From Actinotalea alkalitolerans (GTDB taxonomy: Bacteria > Actinomycetota > Actinomycetes > Actinomycetales > Cellulomonadaceae): DNA of 64,000 nt. The notes beneath the pieces were generated by a model that was given only the letters and a program-made list of their open reading frames with translations, did no database searches and had not been told where the DNA came from. The DNA lies in assembly GCF_023369855.1 (NCBI RefSeq), contig NZ_JAMBPP010000004.1, positions 62,001 through 126,000 of the forward strand, given 5' to 3'. This document shows, piece by piece, positions 42,424 through 51,312 of this stretch (positions within the stretch are counted from its first letter, which is position 1; each line of letters starts with the position of its first letter). The translations under genes and the position numbers were made by a program.

Positions 42424-42441
42424 ATCGATAACGTTATCGAT
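42424..42441. promoter_or_regulatory. LacI-type operator
   Basis: ATCGATAACGTTATCGAT is a perfect 18-base palindrome with the central CG of LacI-family operators. It lies between the divergent lacI-type gene and the GH3 remnant, AT-rich against a very GC-rich background. It overlaps the spacer of the lacI promoter (autorepression) and sits five bases upstream of TTGACA. Confidence 0.8.
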
Positions 42442-42446
42442 ATCGT

Positions 42447-42477
42447 TTGACACGTGATCGCGAGCGCCGCGTACTGT
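42447..42477 (+). promoter_or_regulatory. Promoter reading into the GH3 remnant
   Basis: TTGACA at 42447-42452 is a consensus -35 element and TACTGT at 42472-42477 a fair -10 element, 19 bases apart. It borders the LacI operator and points to the GH3 remnant. It appears to be the surviving promoter of a lost glycosidase gene. Confidence 0.5.
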
Positions 42478-42506
42478 GCGGACCGGGACTGGGCGCTGCG
42501 AGAGGG

Positions 42507-42692
42507 TGCGCCGCGGTCGTGCAGGCCTTCCTCCCGGGCGAGGAGGGCGGCCCGGCGATCGCCGGTGTCCTCGGTGGTCGGGTCAACCCTTCCGGGCGCC
42601 AGACGGTGAGCCTGCCACGGTCGGCGGGCTCTCAGCCCTGCTCGTACCGGCACCCGCGGCTGACCGGGACCGAGGTGCTTCACCCGGTCTGA
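42507..42692 (+). pseudogene. Remnant of a GH3 beta-xylosidase/beta-glucosidase gene
   Basis: The frame encodes 'GCAAVVQAFLPGEEGG', then 'AIAGVLGGRVNPSGRQTVSLP' in two pieces and 'SQPCSYRHPRL', which is the C-terminal alpha/beta sandwich of GH3 exo-glycosidases ('VVQAFFPGEEGG...VNPSGRLPVS'). Only about 60 residues remain of an expected 750-800; both the catalytic barrel and the fibronectin-like end are gone, and no start codon with a ribosome-binding site is present. Promoter and operator upstream and a hairpin downstream survive, so most of the coding region was probably lost by internal deletion. It is not expected to make a working enzyme. Confidence 0.75.
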
Positions 42693-42704
42693 GAACACAG
42701 GACA

Positions 42705-42743
42705 CCCGGTCTCCCGCACCCGAGGGAGGTGCCGGAGACCGGG
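42705..42743. terminator. Hairpin terminator between GH3 remnant and tipA-like gene
   Basis: Bases 42705-42720 pair with 42728-42743 with one mismatch and a seven-base loop. It lies between the plus-strand GH3 remnant and the minus-strand MerR-type gene, so it can end both units. Confidence 0.7.
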
Positions 42744-42788
42744 CCCTTCCACCACGCCGCAGCCGTGCGACGCCGTGCGAGGTCGTCC

Positions 42789-43211
42789 TCAGGGTCGATC
42801 GGCGGCCGCGAGCCGGTGGGTCGCGAAGTGGTCGATCGCCTCGCACAGGTACGCCGCGAGCCCGGGGGCGTAGGCGTCGTAGGTCGCGGTGAACCGCGGG
42901 TCGTCGACGTACATCCGGCCCAGACCGCGGTAGGACTCGGCGTCGGGCGTCCAGAACAGGGCGATCTGGGCGTGATGACGCTCGAGTAGCCCCTGGACCC
43001 GGGTGTCCTCGACCGGGACCCGCGCGGCCATGAGCGCGGCGAGGCCTCGGCCGATCTCGGCCGACTCCTCGTGGAAGGCGCTCTGGCCGTCGTGGCCCAT
43101 CCGCTCCCACGCCGCCGTGCTGCGGTCCACGGCCGTGGTGCCCCAGCGCTCGCGCGCCTCGGTGTCGTACTGGCTGTTGTCGAACCCTGCGTAGAGGTCC
43201 TTCGCTGCCAT
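42789..43211 (-). CDS. Internal start giving a TipAS-like drug-binding protein
   Basis: Within the tipA-like gene, ATG at 43211 has a strong purine-rich ribosome-binding site (GAAGGGGGG on the minus strand, plus-strand 43217-43226). Translation from it yields 140 residues, the TipAS domain without the DNA-binding part; Streptomyces TipAS is 144 residues long. In that system the short form is made in excess and traps the drug. The internal start is inferred from sequence only. Confidence 0.55.
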   Translation of the reverse strand: MAAKDLYAGFDNSQYDTEARERWGTTAVDRSTAAWERMGHDGQSAFHEESAEIGRGLAALMAARVPVEDTRVQGLLERHHAQIALFWTPDAESYRGLGRMYVDDPRFTATYDAYAPGLAAYLCEAIDHFATHRLAAADRP

Positions 43212-43610
43212 GTCGTGCCCCCCTTCCAGGGACTCAAGGGTGCGGGCGACGGTCCTGGCGAGACGGTCGAAGCGGTCCCGCTCGGCCACCAGACGGGCAT
43301 GGTGCTCGCGCAGGACCGCGGCCCGGTGCGCTGCAGCACCCTGGGCCCCGTTCGGCGCGGTCGCCGCCGCGTCGAGGATCTCGGCGATCGTGCTCAGCGG
43401 GACGTCGAGCTCCCGCAGCACCAGGACCTGCTGCAGCCGCAGCAGCTCCTCGTGGCCGTAGAGCCGTCGTCCTCCCGCGGCGACGCCGAGCGGGACGAGC
43501 AGCCCGATCGCGTCGTAGTGCCGCAGGGTGCGTGAGGTGACTCCCGAGAGCCGGGACACCTCGTCGATCGCCCAGGTCCGGGTCGGTCGGTGCACCAGGT
43601 CCTCGACCAT
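42789..43610 (-). CDS. tipA: TipAL-like MerR regulator with TipAS drug-binding domain
   Basis: The 273-residue protein has an N-terminal MerR winged helix ('IDEVSRLSGVTSRTLRHYD', residues 14-32), a dimerising coiled coil (about 85-130) and a C-terminal TipAS domain (134-273; 'YAGFDNSQYDTEARERWG'). In Streptomyces, TipAL binds thiopeptide and related antibiotics and activates its own promoter, and the C-terminal half is also made alone. Here residue 134 is a Met whose ATG (43211) has GAAGGGGGG six bases upstream, so a 140-residue TipAS-like protein can be made from inside the gene. ATG start at 43610 with GAGGT upstream. Confidence 0.9.
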   Translation of the reverse strand: MVEDLVHRPTRTWAIDEVSRLSGVTSRTLRHYDAIGLLVPLGVAAGGRRLYGHEELLRLQQVLVLRELDVPLSTIAEILDAAATAPNGAQGAAAHRAAVLREHHARLVAERDRFDRLARTVARTLESLEGGHDMAAKDLYAGFDNSQYDTEARERWGTTAVDRSTAAWERMGHDGQSAFHEESAEIGRGLAALMAARVPVEDTRVQGLLERHHAQIALFWTPDAESYRGLGRMYVDDPRFTATYDAYAPGLAAYLCEAIDHFATHRLAAADRP

Positions 43611-43663
43611 GTGACCTCACCTCCGTGCCTGCCGACGGCGGGCCTTCCGCCGTCGTCGTGCAC

Positions 43664-43692
43664 GCTAGAAGATGACGTTACGTCAACTGCAA
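43664..43692 (-). promoter_or_regulatory. Candidate promoter/operator of the tipA-like gene
   Basis: TGACGTTACGTCA (43673-43685) is a 13-base palindrome with a central T. On the minus strand it overlaps TTGACG as a -35 element. MerR-type regulators bind palindromes within their own promoters, so this is a likely site for the TipAL-like protein. The -10 element is not clear. Confidence 0.45.
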
Positions 43693-43777
43693 GCCCGGGG
43701 GATCACGCACCGCTCTCGGGTCCGCAGGACGCGCCGGCCCGCTCGTGGATGTCCTCCCGGGGTGCCACAGTGAGGGC

Positions 43778-44446
43778 ATGAGCGACCTCTTGCGCGACTC
43801 CGAGGTGACCGACGCCCTGGACCCCCGCCACTGGCGGGTGGTGCTGGGCAGGGTGCACGGCACCTTCCGCACCGGTACCTTCACCTGCGGCCTCGAGCTC
43901 ACCCAGCGGGTCGCCGAGGTCGCCGAGGCCCTCAACCACCACCCCGACGTCGACCTGCGGTACGGCTCGGTCCACCTCTCGACCGTCTCGCACGACGTCG
44001 GAGGGCTGACCGGACGAGACGTGGCCCTGGCCGGGGCCGTGTCGGCGGTGGTCGACGAGCTCGGCATCAAGGCGGACACGACTGCTCCCCAGGCGCTCGA
44101 GGTCGCGATCGACGCCCTGGACATCCCCGCGGTGGTCCCGTTCTGGCGCGCCGTGCTGGGTTACGCCGAGGAGGTCCCGGTCGCCGAGGACTCCTCACCG
44201 GCGCTGGTCGACCCGGCGGGGATCGGGCCGGCGCTCTGGTTCCAGCAGATGGATGCGCCGCGTCCGCAGCGCAACCGGATCCATCTGGACGTGTCGGTCC
44301 CGCACGACGTCGCCGAGCAGCGGGTCGCCGCCGCGGTCGCGGCGGGTGGCACCCTGGTCAGCGACGAGCGCGCCCCGGCCTTCTGGGTGCTTGCCGACGT
44401 CGAGGGGAACGAGGCCTGCGTGTGCACCTGGCAGGCCCGCGACTGA
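43778..44446 (+). CDS. Pterin-4a-carbinolamine dehydratase fused to a VOC domain
   Basis: The 222-residue protein joins two folds. Residues 1-95 are pterin-4a-carbinolamine dehydratase (PCD/DCoH), with the catalytic pattern His54-His55-Pro, His72 and Asp81 ('LNHHPDVDLRYGSVHL', 'SHDVGGLTGRD'). Residues 105-222 form a glyoxalase/VOC (vicinal oxygen chelate) domain ('DIPAVVPFWRAVLGY', 'RNRIHLDVSVP'). PCD recycles 4a-hydroxytetrahydropterin made by aromatic amino acid hydroxylases. No hydroxylase gene is nearby, so the role is open. ATG at 43778 is chosen since the PCD domain begins there; a CACAGT element lies six bases upstream. Confidence 0.88.
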   Translation: MSDLLRDSEVTDALDPRHWRVVLGRVHGTFRTGTFTCGLELTQRVAEVAEALNHHPDVDLRYGSVHLSTVSHDVGGLTGRDVALAGAVSAVVDELGIKADTTAPQALEVAIDALDIPAVVPFWRAVLGYAEEVPVAEDSSPALVDPAGIGPALWFQQMDAPRPQRNRIHLDVSVPHDVAEQRVAAAVAAGGTLVSDERAPAFWVLADVEGNEACVCTWQARD

Positions 44447-44520
44447 GGTCGGACCGGGTCAAACGTCCGCACTGCGGCCCTCGCCCTCACGTCCAGGGGG
44501 TGCGGTCCTAGACTCCCGGC

Positions 44521-46242
44521 ATGAGCGAGACGACCGACCGAGCCACCGACGCAGCCGTCGACATCAAGCCCCGTAGCCGCCAGGTGACCGACGGTCTGGA
44601 GAGCACCGCCTCGCGCGGGATGCTCCGGGCCGTGGGCCTGGGTGACGAGGACTTCGCCAAGCCGCAGATCGGTGTCGCGAGCTCGTGGAACGAGATCACC
44701 CCGTGCAACCTGTCCCTCGACCGGCTCGCCAAGGCCGTCAAGAACGGGGTCCACGCGGGTGGTGGGTTCCCGCTCGAGTTCGGGACCATCTCGGTCTCGG
44801 ACGGCATCTCGATGGGTCACGAGGGCATGCACTTCTCCCTGGTGAGCCGGGACGTCATCGCGGACAGCGTCGAGATCGTCATGCAGGCCGAGCGCCTCGA
44901 CGGGTCGGTGCTCCTCGCCGGCTGTGACAAGTCGCTGCCCGGCATGCTGATGGCGGCGGCCCGGCTGGACCTGGCCTCGGTCTTCCTCTACGCGGGCTCG
45001 ATCGCCCCGGGCTGGGTCAAGCTCGAGGACGGCACCGAGAAGGAGGTCACGATCATCGACGCCTTCGAGGCTGTCGGGGCCTGCTCGCGTGGGCTGATGA
45101 GCACCGAGGACGTCGGCCGGATCGAACGGGCCATCTGCCCGGGTGAAGGTGCGTGCGGCGGCATGTACACCGCGAACACCATGGCGTCGGTGGCCGAGGC
45201 CATGGGGATGTCCCTTCCGGGCTCCGCGGCCCCGCCGTCCGCGGACCGCCGGCGTGACGTCTTCGCGGTGCGCTCGGGCGAGGCCGTGGTCGAGCTGCTG
45301 CGGCGGGGCATCACCGCGCGCCAGATCATGACCAAGGAGGCCTTCGAGAACGCGATCGCCGTGGTGATGGCGTTCGGTGGTTCGACCAACGCGGTGCTGC
45401 ACCTCCTCGCGATCGCCCACGAGGCCGAGGTGGACCTGACCCTCGAGGACTTCTCCCGGGTCGCGGCCAAGGTGCCGCACCTGGGTGACCTCAAGCCGTT
45501 CGGGCGCTACGTCATGAACGACGTCGACCGGATCGGCGGTGTGCCGGTGGTGATGAAGGCGCTGCTGGACGCAGGGCTGCTGCACGGTGACTGCCTGACG
45601 GTCACGGGCAGGACGGTCGCCGAGAACCTCGCCGAGATCGCTCCGCCCGACCCGGACGGCAAGATCCTGCGCGCGCTGGACAACCCGATCCACCGCACCG
45701 GAGGGATCACGATCCTGCACGGATCACTCGCCCCTGAGGGTGCGGTGGTCAAGTCGGCAGGCTTCGACTCCGACGTCTTCGAGGGCACCGCTCGGGTCTT
45801 CGAGCGCGAGCGTTCTGCGCTTGACGCCCTCGCCGACGGCACCATCCAGGCCGGCGACGTCGTGGTCATCCGGTACGAGGGCCCCAAGGGCGGCCCCGGG
45901 ATGCGCGAGATGCTCGCCATCACCGGCGCCATCAAGGGGGCAGGCCTCGGCAAGGACGTGCTGCTGCTGACGGACGGACGCTTCTCGGGGGGGACGACGG
46001 GCCTGTGCGTGGGCCACGTCGCCCCCGAGGCGGTCGACGCCGGCCCGATCGCCTTCGTGCGGGACGGTGACCGGATCCGCCTGGACATGGCCCACAGCAC
46101 CCTCGACCTGCTGGTCGAGCCCGCGGAGCTGGCCGAGCGAGCCGTCGGCTGGTCGCCGCTGCCCCCCACCTACACGCGGGGTGTGCTCGCGAAGTACGCG
46201 AAGCTCGTCCAGTCGGCCTCGACCGGTGCCGTCCTGATCTGA
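44521..46242 (+). CDS. ilvD: Dihydroxy-acid dehydratase
   Basis: The 573-residue enzyme dehydrates 2,3-dihydroxy-isovalerate and -3-methylvalerate to the 2-oxoacids of the valine and isoleucine routes. Three conserved cysteines, Cys62 ('TPCNLSL'), Cys135 ('AGCDKSLPG') and Cys212 ('[11 protein letters not shown]'), can hold a [2Fe-2S] cluster; the '[14 protein letters not shown]' motif lies near the end. The ATG has TAGACT at 44509-44514 six bases upstream, so the message may be leaderless. A strong hairpin follows the stop and separates it from ilvB, which has its own attenuator. Confidence 0.97.
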   Translation: MSETTDRATDAAVDIKPRSRQVTDGLESTASRGMLRAVGLGDEDFAKPQIGVASSWNEITPCNLSLDRLAKAVKNGVHAGGGFPLEFGTISVSDGISMGHEGMHFSLVSRDVIADSVEIVMQAERLDGSVLLAGCDKSLPGMLMAAARLDLASVFLYAGSIAPGWVKLEDGTEKEVTIIDAFEAVGACSRGLMSTEDVGRIERAICPGEGACGGMYTANTMASVAEAMGMSLPGSAAPPSADRRRDVFAVRSGEAVVELLRRGITARQIMTKEAFENAIAVVMAFGGSTNAVLHLLAIAHEAEVDLTLEDFSRVAAKVPHLGDLKPFGRYVMNDVDRIGGVPVVMKALLDAGLLHGDCLTVTGRTVAENLAEIAPPDPDGKILRALDNPIHRTGGITILHGSLAPEGAVVKSAGFDSDVFEGTARVFERERSALDALADGTIQAGDVVVIRYEGPKGGPGMREMLAITGAIKGAGLGKDVLLLTDGRFSGGTTGLCVGHVAPEAVDAGPIAFVRDGDRIRLDMAHSTLDLLVEPAELAERAVGWSPLPPTYTRGVLAKYAKLVQSASTGAVLI

Positions 46243-46252
46243 CCTCTGGCGC

Positions 46253-46290
46253 CGGGCCCGCCCCCGCTGGTCCCACGGGGTGCGGGCCCG
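46253..46290 (+). terminator. Hairpin terminator after ilvD
   Basis: Bases 46253-46261 pair exactly with 46282-46290, and the inner C-run 62-66 pairs with 76-80, giving a long GC stem 11 bases after the ilvD stop. There is no T-run. It should separate ilvD from the ilvB leader transcript. Confidence 0.55.
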
Positions 46291-46358
46291 TCGCAGCCCA
46301 CGCGCGACGTCCGCGATGCGGACTCGTGGACCACGATGCGAGACGGCGTGCGAACGGC

Positions 46359-46387
46359 GTGACAGCGAGGCGTGCGAGGCGTAGTGT
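46359..46387 (+). promoter_or_regulatory. Promoter of the ilvB leader transcript
   Basis: GTGACA (46359-46364) and TAGTGT (46382-46387) are spaced by 17 bases. The GTG of the leader peptide at 46395 lies eight bases after the -10 element, at or next to the expected transcription start, and has no Shine-Dalgarno. This suggests a leaderless start of the leader peptide. Confidence 0.6.
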
Positions 46388-46394
46388 CTCGCCT

Positions 46395-46424
46395 GTGCAG
46401 ACGACTCTCGTAGTACTCACCTAG
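46395..46424 (+). CDS. ilvB leader peptide (attenuator)
   Basis: Nine codons read Met(GTG)-Gln-Thr-Thr-Leu-Val-Val-Leu-Thr and stop at TAG. Four of nine codons are Leu or Val, the end products of the pathway, as expected for a peptide that senses charged Leu- and Val-tRNA. A Rho-independent terminator begins 36 bases after its stop. Leader peptides of this kind are known in front of ilvB in other actinobacteria such as Corynebacterium. Confidence 0.75.
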   Translation: MQTTLVVLT

Positions 46425-46460
46425 GCGCCGGCGACAGCTCCCAGGTCTCGTCAGCGCTCA

Positions 46461-46497
46461 CCCCTCGACACGCCCCCCGTGGGCCGAGGGGTTTTTT
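46461..46497 (+). terminator. Attenuator terminator upstream of ilvB
   Basis: CCCCTCG (46461-46467) pairs with CGAGGGG (46485-46491), followed by six T (46492-46497), a classic Rho-independent terminator 58 bases before the ilvB start. An upstream hairpin between about 46426-46436 and 46451-46458 can be drawn. A competing antiterminator is expected but I could not fix its pairing by eye. Confidence 0.8.
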
Positions 46498-46554
46498 CAT
46501 GCACCAGCACCAGCACCGCACCGTGTCACCAGCACCGACGCCAGGGAGATACCG

Positions 46555-48465
46555 ATGGTCCAGGGCCCGCACCCGGCTCCTGCCGTGAGCAGCCGTCCTC
46601 ACGACGCTGCCCGCCCCGTCCCGCAGCCGACGCCCGTCCCGGTCGTCACCCCCGCCGACGTGGTCCGCCCCTCGGGTGTCCCAGGTCCCGTGGCGACCGC
46701 CCGGACCGTCGCCAGCACGCCGGCGACCGGTGCGCAGTCGATCGTGCGCTCGCTCGAGGAGGCCGGGGTCGAGATCGTCTTCGGCATCCCGGGCGGGGCG
46801 ATCCTGCCCACCTACGACCCGCTGATGGACTCCACCCGGCTGCGGCACATCCTGGTGCGGCACGAGCAGGGGGCCGGGCACGCCGCCTCGGGCTACGCCC
46901 ACGCGACCGGTCGGGTCGGGGTGTGCATGGCGACCTCGGGCCCGGGGGCCACGAACCTCGTCACGCCGATCGCGGACGCGAACATGGACTCGATCCCGAT
47001 GGTCGCGATCACCGGGCAGGTCGGGGCCTCCATGATCGGCACCGACGCGTTCCAGGAGGCCGACATCGTCGGCATCACCCTTCCGGTGACCAAGCACAAC
47101 TTCCTGGTGACCGACCCCGACGAGATCCCGCGGGTGATCGCCGAGGCGTTCCACATCGCCAGCACGGGACGGCCCGGTCCTGTCCTGGTGGACATCGCGA
47201 AGTCGGCGATGCAGGCCCAGACGACGTTCTCCTGGCCTCAGGACTTCGCGCTGCCGGGCTACCACCCGGTGGTCAAGCCGCACGCCAAGCAGGTCCGAGA
47301 GGCTGCTCGGCTCCTGGCGACCGCCCGCCGCCCGGTGCTCTACGTGGGTGGCGGCGCGATCCGTTCGGGGGCGAGCGCCGAGCTGCGCAAGCTGGTCGAC
47401 GCCTCCGGGGCACCGGCCGTGACCACCCTGATGGCACGTGGGGCACTGCCCGACTCCCACCCCCAGAACCTCGGGATGCCCGGGATGCACGGGACGGTTC
47501 CCGCAGTCGCCGCCCTGCAGAAGGCCGACCTGATCGTCGCCCTCGGCGCGCGTTTCGACGACCGCGTCACCGGCAAGCTCTCGTCCTTCGCCCCGCACGC
47601 GACGATCGTGCACGCCGACATCGACCCGGCCGAGATCGGCAAGAACCGACGGGTGGACGTGCCGATCGTCGGTGACCTGCGCGAGGTGATCAGCGACCTG
47701 CTGCCCGAGCTCGCCCGCGAGCACACCCAGCACGGCAAGCCCGACCTCGAGGGCTGGTGGCGCCAGATCGACGACTGGCGCGAGACCTTCCCGCTGGGCT
47801 TCACCGAGCCCGAGGACGGCCAGCTCTCCCCGCAGCACGTCATCTCGCGGATCGGCGCGCTCACCGGCCCCGACGCGATCTACGTCGCAGGAGTGGGGCA
47901 GCACCAGATGTGGGCCGCGCAGTTCATCCGGTACGAGCGACCCAACAGCTGGCTCAACTCCGGAGGCCTGGGGACCATGGGGTACTCGGTGCCCGCTGCC
48001 ATGGGGGCCAAGGTGGGTGCTCCGGACCGCACGGTCTGGGCGATCGACGGTGACGGCTGCTTCCAGATGACCAACCAGGAGCTCGCCACCTGCACCATCA
48101 ACGAGATCCCGATCAAGGTCGCTGTGATCAACAACTCCTCGCTGGGCATGGTGCGGCAGTGGCAGACCCTCTTCTACGAGTCGCGCTACTCCAACACCGA
48201 CCTGCACACCGGTCACGGCACGGCGCGCGTGCCGGACTTCGTCAAGCTGGCCGACGCCTACGGCTGCGTCGGGCTGCGCTGCGAGACCCTGGCCGACGTC
48301 GACGCGACGATCAAGCGCGCCAACGAGATCGACGACCGGCCCGTGGTCGTGGACTTCACCGTCTCGCGTGACGCCATGGTGTGGCCGATGGTGGCCGCAG
48401 GCGTCAGCAACGACGAGATCCAGTACGCCCGGGGCATCAGCCCCGCCTGGGACCGGGAGGAGTGA
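46555..48465 (+). CDS. ilvB: Acetolactate synthase, large (catalytic) subunit
   Basis: The 636-residue TPP enzyme joins two pyruvates to 2-acetolactate (Val, Leu) or pyruvate and 2-oxobutyrate to 2-aceto-2-hydroxybutyrate (Ile). It has an N-terminal extension of about 55 Pro/Thr-rich residues, then '[13 protein letters not shown]', the catalytic Glu104 in '[14 protein letters not shown]', the FAD region and the TPP motif '[15 protein letters not shown]'...'VINN'. The set of three large domains matches acetohydroxyacid synthase I/II/III. ATG with AGGGAGA upstream. It forms an operon with ilvN and ilvC and is controlled by the attenuator in front of it. Confidence 0.96.
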   Translation: MVQGPHPAPAVSSRPHDAARPVPQPTPVPVVTPADVVRPSGVPGPVATARTVASTPATGAQSIVRSLEEAGVEIVFGIPGGAILPTYDPLMDSTRLRHILVRHEQGAGHAASGYAHATGRVGVCMATSGPGATNLVTPIADANMDSIPMVAITGQVGASMIGTDAFQEADIVGITLPVTKHNFLVTDPDEIPRVIAEAFHIASTGRPGPVLVDIAKSAMQAQTTFSWPQDFALPGYHPVVKPHAKQVREAARLLATARRPVLYVGGGAIRSGASAELRKLVDASGAPAVTTLMARGALPDSHPQNLGMPGMHGTVPAVAALQKADLIVALGARFDDRVTGKLSSFAPHATIVHADIDPAEIGKNRRVDVPIVGDLREVISDLLPELAREHTQHGKPDLEGWWRQIDDWRETFPLGFTEPEDGQLSPQHVISRIGALTGPDAIYVAGVGQHQMWAAQFIRYERPNSWLNSGGLGTMGYSVPAAMGAKVGAPDRTVWAIDGDGCFQMTNQELATCTINEIPIKVAVINNSSLGMVRQWQTLFYESRYSNTDLHTGHGTARVPDFVKLADAYGCVGLRCETLADVDATIKRANEIDDRPVVVDFTVSRDAMVWPMVAAGVSNDEIQYARGISPAWDREE

Positions 48466-48544
48466 TGGGCCACCGGTCCTGCAACCCTGTCCCGCTCGTC
48501 GCGGCGAACCTGCCGCACGCCACGTCCCCGGAAGAAGGTGCATC

Positions 48545-49069
48545 ATGAGCAGGCACACGCTGTCGGTGCTCGTCGAGAACAAGCCCGGCGTGCTGACCCG
48601 CGTGGCGGGGCTGTTCGCCCGCCGCTCGTTCAACATCCACTCGCTCGCGGTGGGCCCCACCGAGCACGACGAGATCTCGCGGATCACGGTGGTCGTCGAC
48701 GTCGACGAGCTGCCGCTCGAGCAGGTCACCAAGCAGCTCAACAAGCTCATCAACATCATCAAGATCGTCGAGCTCGAGCAGGACTCGTCGGTGCAGCGTG
48801 AGCTCCTGCTGGTCAAGGTCCGCGCGGAGCTCGCGATCCGCTCGCACGTCCTGGAGGTCGTCGAGCTGTTCCGGGCACGCGTCGTGGACGTCGTCCCGGA
48901 CGCGGTGACGATCGAGGCGACCGGGGGACCGGGCAAGCTCGACGCCCTCCTGGCGGCCCTCGAGCCCTTCGGCATCCGGGAGATCGTGCAGTCCGGGACC
49001 GTGGCCATCGGCCGCGGCTCTCGTTCGATCACCGACCGAGCACTGGAACGCGTCCACCGCTCCGCCTGA
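48545..49069 (+). CDS. ilvN: Acetolactate synthase, small (regulatory) subunit
   Basis: The 174-residue protein has an N-terminal ACT domain ('LSVLVENKPGVLTRVAGLF', 'SFNIHSLAVGPTE') that binds valine for feedback inhibition, and a C-terminal ALS_ss_C domain ('ELLLVKVRAE', 'TGGPGKLDALL'). It activates IlvB and makes it valine-sensitive. ATG with GGAAGAAGG upstream; the gene lies 79 bases after ilvB and 65 before ilvC. Confidence 0.96.
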   Translation: MSRHTLSVLVENKPGVLTRVAGLFARRSFNIHSLAVGPTEHDEISRITVVVDVDELPLEQVTKQLNKLINIIKIVELEQDSSVQRELLLVKVRAELAIRSHVLEVVELFRARVVDVVPDAVTIEATGGPGKLDALLAALEPFGIREIVQSGTVAIGRGSRSITDRALERVHRSA

Positions 49070-49119
49070 CTTCCCCCAGACTTGTGCTGCTGCACGCCCG
49101 TCAACCCGATCGCCCCTAG

Positions 49120-50163
<1,044 letters not shown>

Positions 50164-50177
50164 CCTCGCTGGACGCT

Positions 50178-50212
50178 GACGCCCGTCGTCCCCTCAGGGG
50201 GCGGCGGGCGTC
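50178..50212. terminator. Bidirectional terminator between ilvC and yihY-like gene
   Basis: Bases 50178-50193 pair with 50197-50212 over 16 positions including two G-U pairs, with a three-base loop, in the gap between two convergent genes. Confidence 0.75.
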
Positions 50213-50235
50213 CTCGCGCTCGGGCCGACGACGGC

Positions 50236-51207
50236 TCAGGCCTGCGTGTCGGGGGTGGGGCGGCCCACGGCGGTGTCGGCCTTGACGGCGCCTCGCGCGC
50301 CGCGGGGTCGGTCGGGGCCGACGGTGGTGTCCGCGTCGGTCTGGTGCTCGGCCTCGGCGTTGATCTCCGCGCCGAAGAGCACGGCCATGCTGGTCAGCCA
50401 CATCCAGATCTGCAGGACGACCACCCCGGCCAGCGCGCCGTAGGTCTCGGCGTAGCGCCCCAGGACGGACACGTAGAGCGAGAAGCCGCCCGAGGCGAGC
50501 AGCCAGATCGCGGTCGCCACCACGGCTCCGACGCTGACCCACGGCACTCGTGCTGCACGGCGCTGCGGGCCGTGACGGTAGATGATCCCCAGCGCGAGGA
50601 CCGAGACGGCGAGGATCACCACCCATCGACCGAGGTTGATCGTGAGTCGTCCGGCGTCGCTGCCGCCCAGCAGCAGCGGGACGACACCGGCCAGTGCGAG
50701 CAGGACGGAGACCACGACGACCGAGCCGAGGGTGAACAGCAGGGCCATCGCCCGGCGCTTGAGGAAGCCGACACGCTCGGTCTCCTCGTAGGCGAGGTTG
50801 ACAGCGGTGATCAGGTGGGCCACCCCGATCGAGGCCGAGACGAGAGCGATCACCACCGAGAGGGCCAGGCCCAGGGAGAGCCCCTGCCGATCGGTGGCGG
50901 TGAGGCTCTCGAGCTGGTCGGTCACCAGGTCGAGGCCCTGCTGGGGCAGGATCGCGGAGAGCGCCGAGACGTGCCGGTTGATCTCCTCGGGGTTGGCGAC
51001 GAGGCCGTAGACGAGCACCGCGGCGATCAGCGACGGGAACAGGGCGAGGAAGCCGAAGAAGGCGACCCCCGCGGCGATCAGCGGAACCCGGTCGGCTCCC
51101 GAGCGCCTGATCGCGCGGACCAGGATCTGCCACCAGCCCCGCGCGGGGATCCCGGAGGGTCGGGTGGAGTGGGCACCGGGGTACCGGGACTCGTGGGGGT
51201 CGCCCAT
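50236..51207 (-). CDS. YihY/UPF0761 family membrane protein
   Basis: The 323-residue protein has the YihY (formerly 'BrkB') layout: six membrane segments starting near residue 38 ('LIAAGVAFFGFLALFPSLIA'), with 'YAETYGALAGVVVLQIWMW' near residue 255. The cytoplasmic tail is Asp/Arg/Ala-rich. The family is sometimes called ribonuclease BN, which is an error for these proteins; the true function is unknown. ATG at 51207 with AAGGAG upstream on the minus strand; the open frame continues further but belongs to the ASCH gene's shadow. Confidence 0.88.
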   Translation of the reverse strand: MGDPHESRYPGAHSTRPSGIPARGWWQILVRAIRRSGADRVPLIAAGVAFFGFLALFPSLIAAVLVYGLVANPEEINRHVSALSAILPQQGLDLVTDQLESLTATDRQGLSLGLALSVVIALVSASIGVAHLITAVNLAYEETERVGFLKRRAMALLFTLGSVVVVSVLLALAGVVPLLLGGSDAGRLTINLGRWVVILAVSVLALGIIYRHGPQRRAARVPWVSVGAVVATAIWLLASGGFSLYVSVLGRYAETYGALAGVVVLQIWMWLTSMAVLFGAEINAEAEHQTDADTTVGPDRPRGARGAVKADTAVGRPTPDTQA

Positions 51208-51312
51208 GTGTCCGACTCCTTCGCTCGACGACGTGCGGTGAGGCCAGTGTGGTGGGTGCGGCGTCCACGTGCCGGATGGGGCCTCCGGCGCCGGGCTGCG
51301 ATGATCGGTGGC

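Noticed and set aside
42447-42692. Functional 81-codon gene starting at TTG 42447
   Set aside because: The start would lie inside the -35 element and lacks a ribosome-binding site; only the later part has GH3 similarity, so it is listed as a remnant.
50236-51207. Ribonuclease BN annotation for the YihY-like protein
   Set aside because: It is a six-segment membrane protein with no nuclease motif; the RNase BN name was a historical error for this family.
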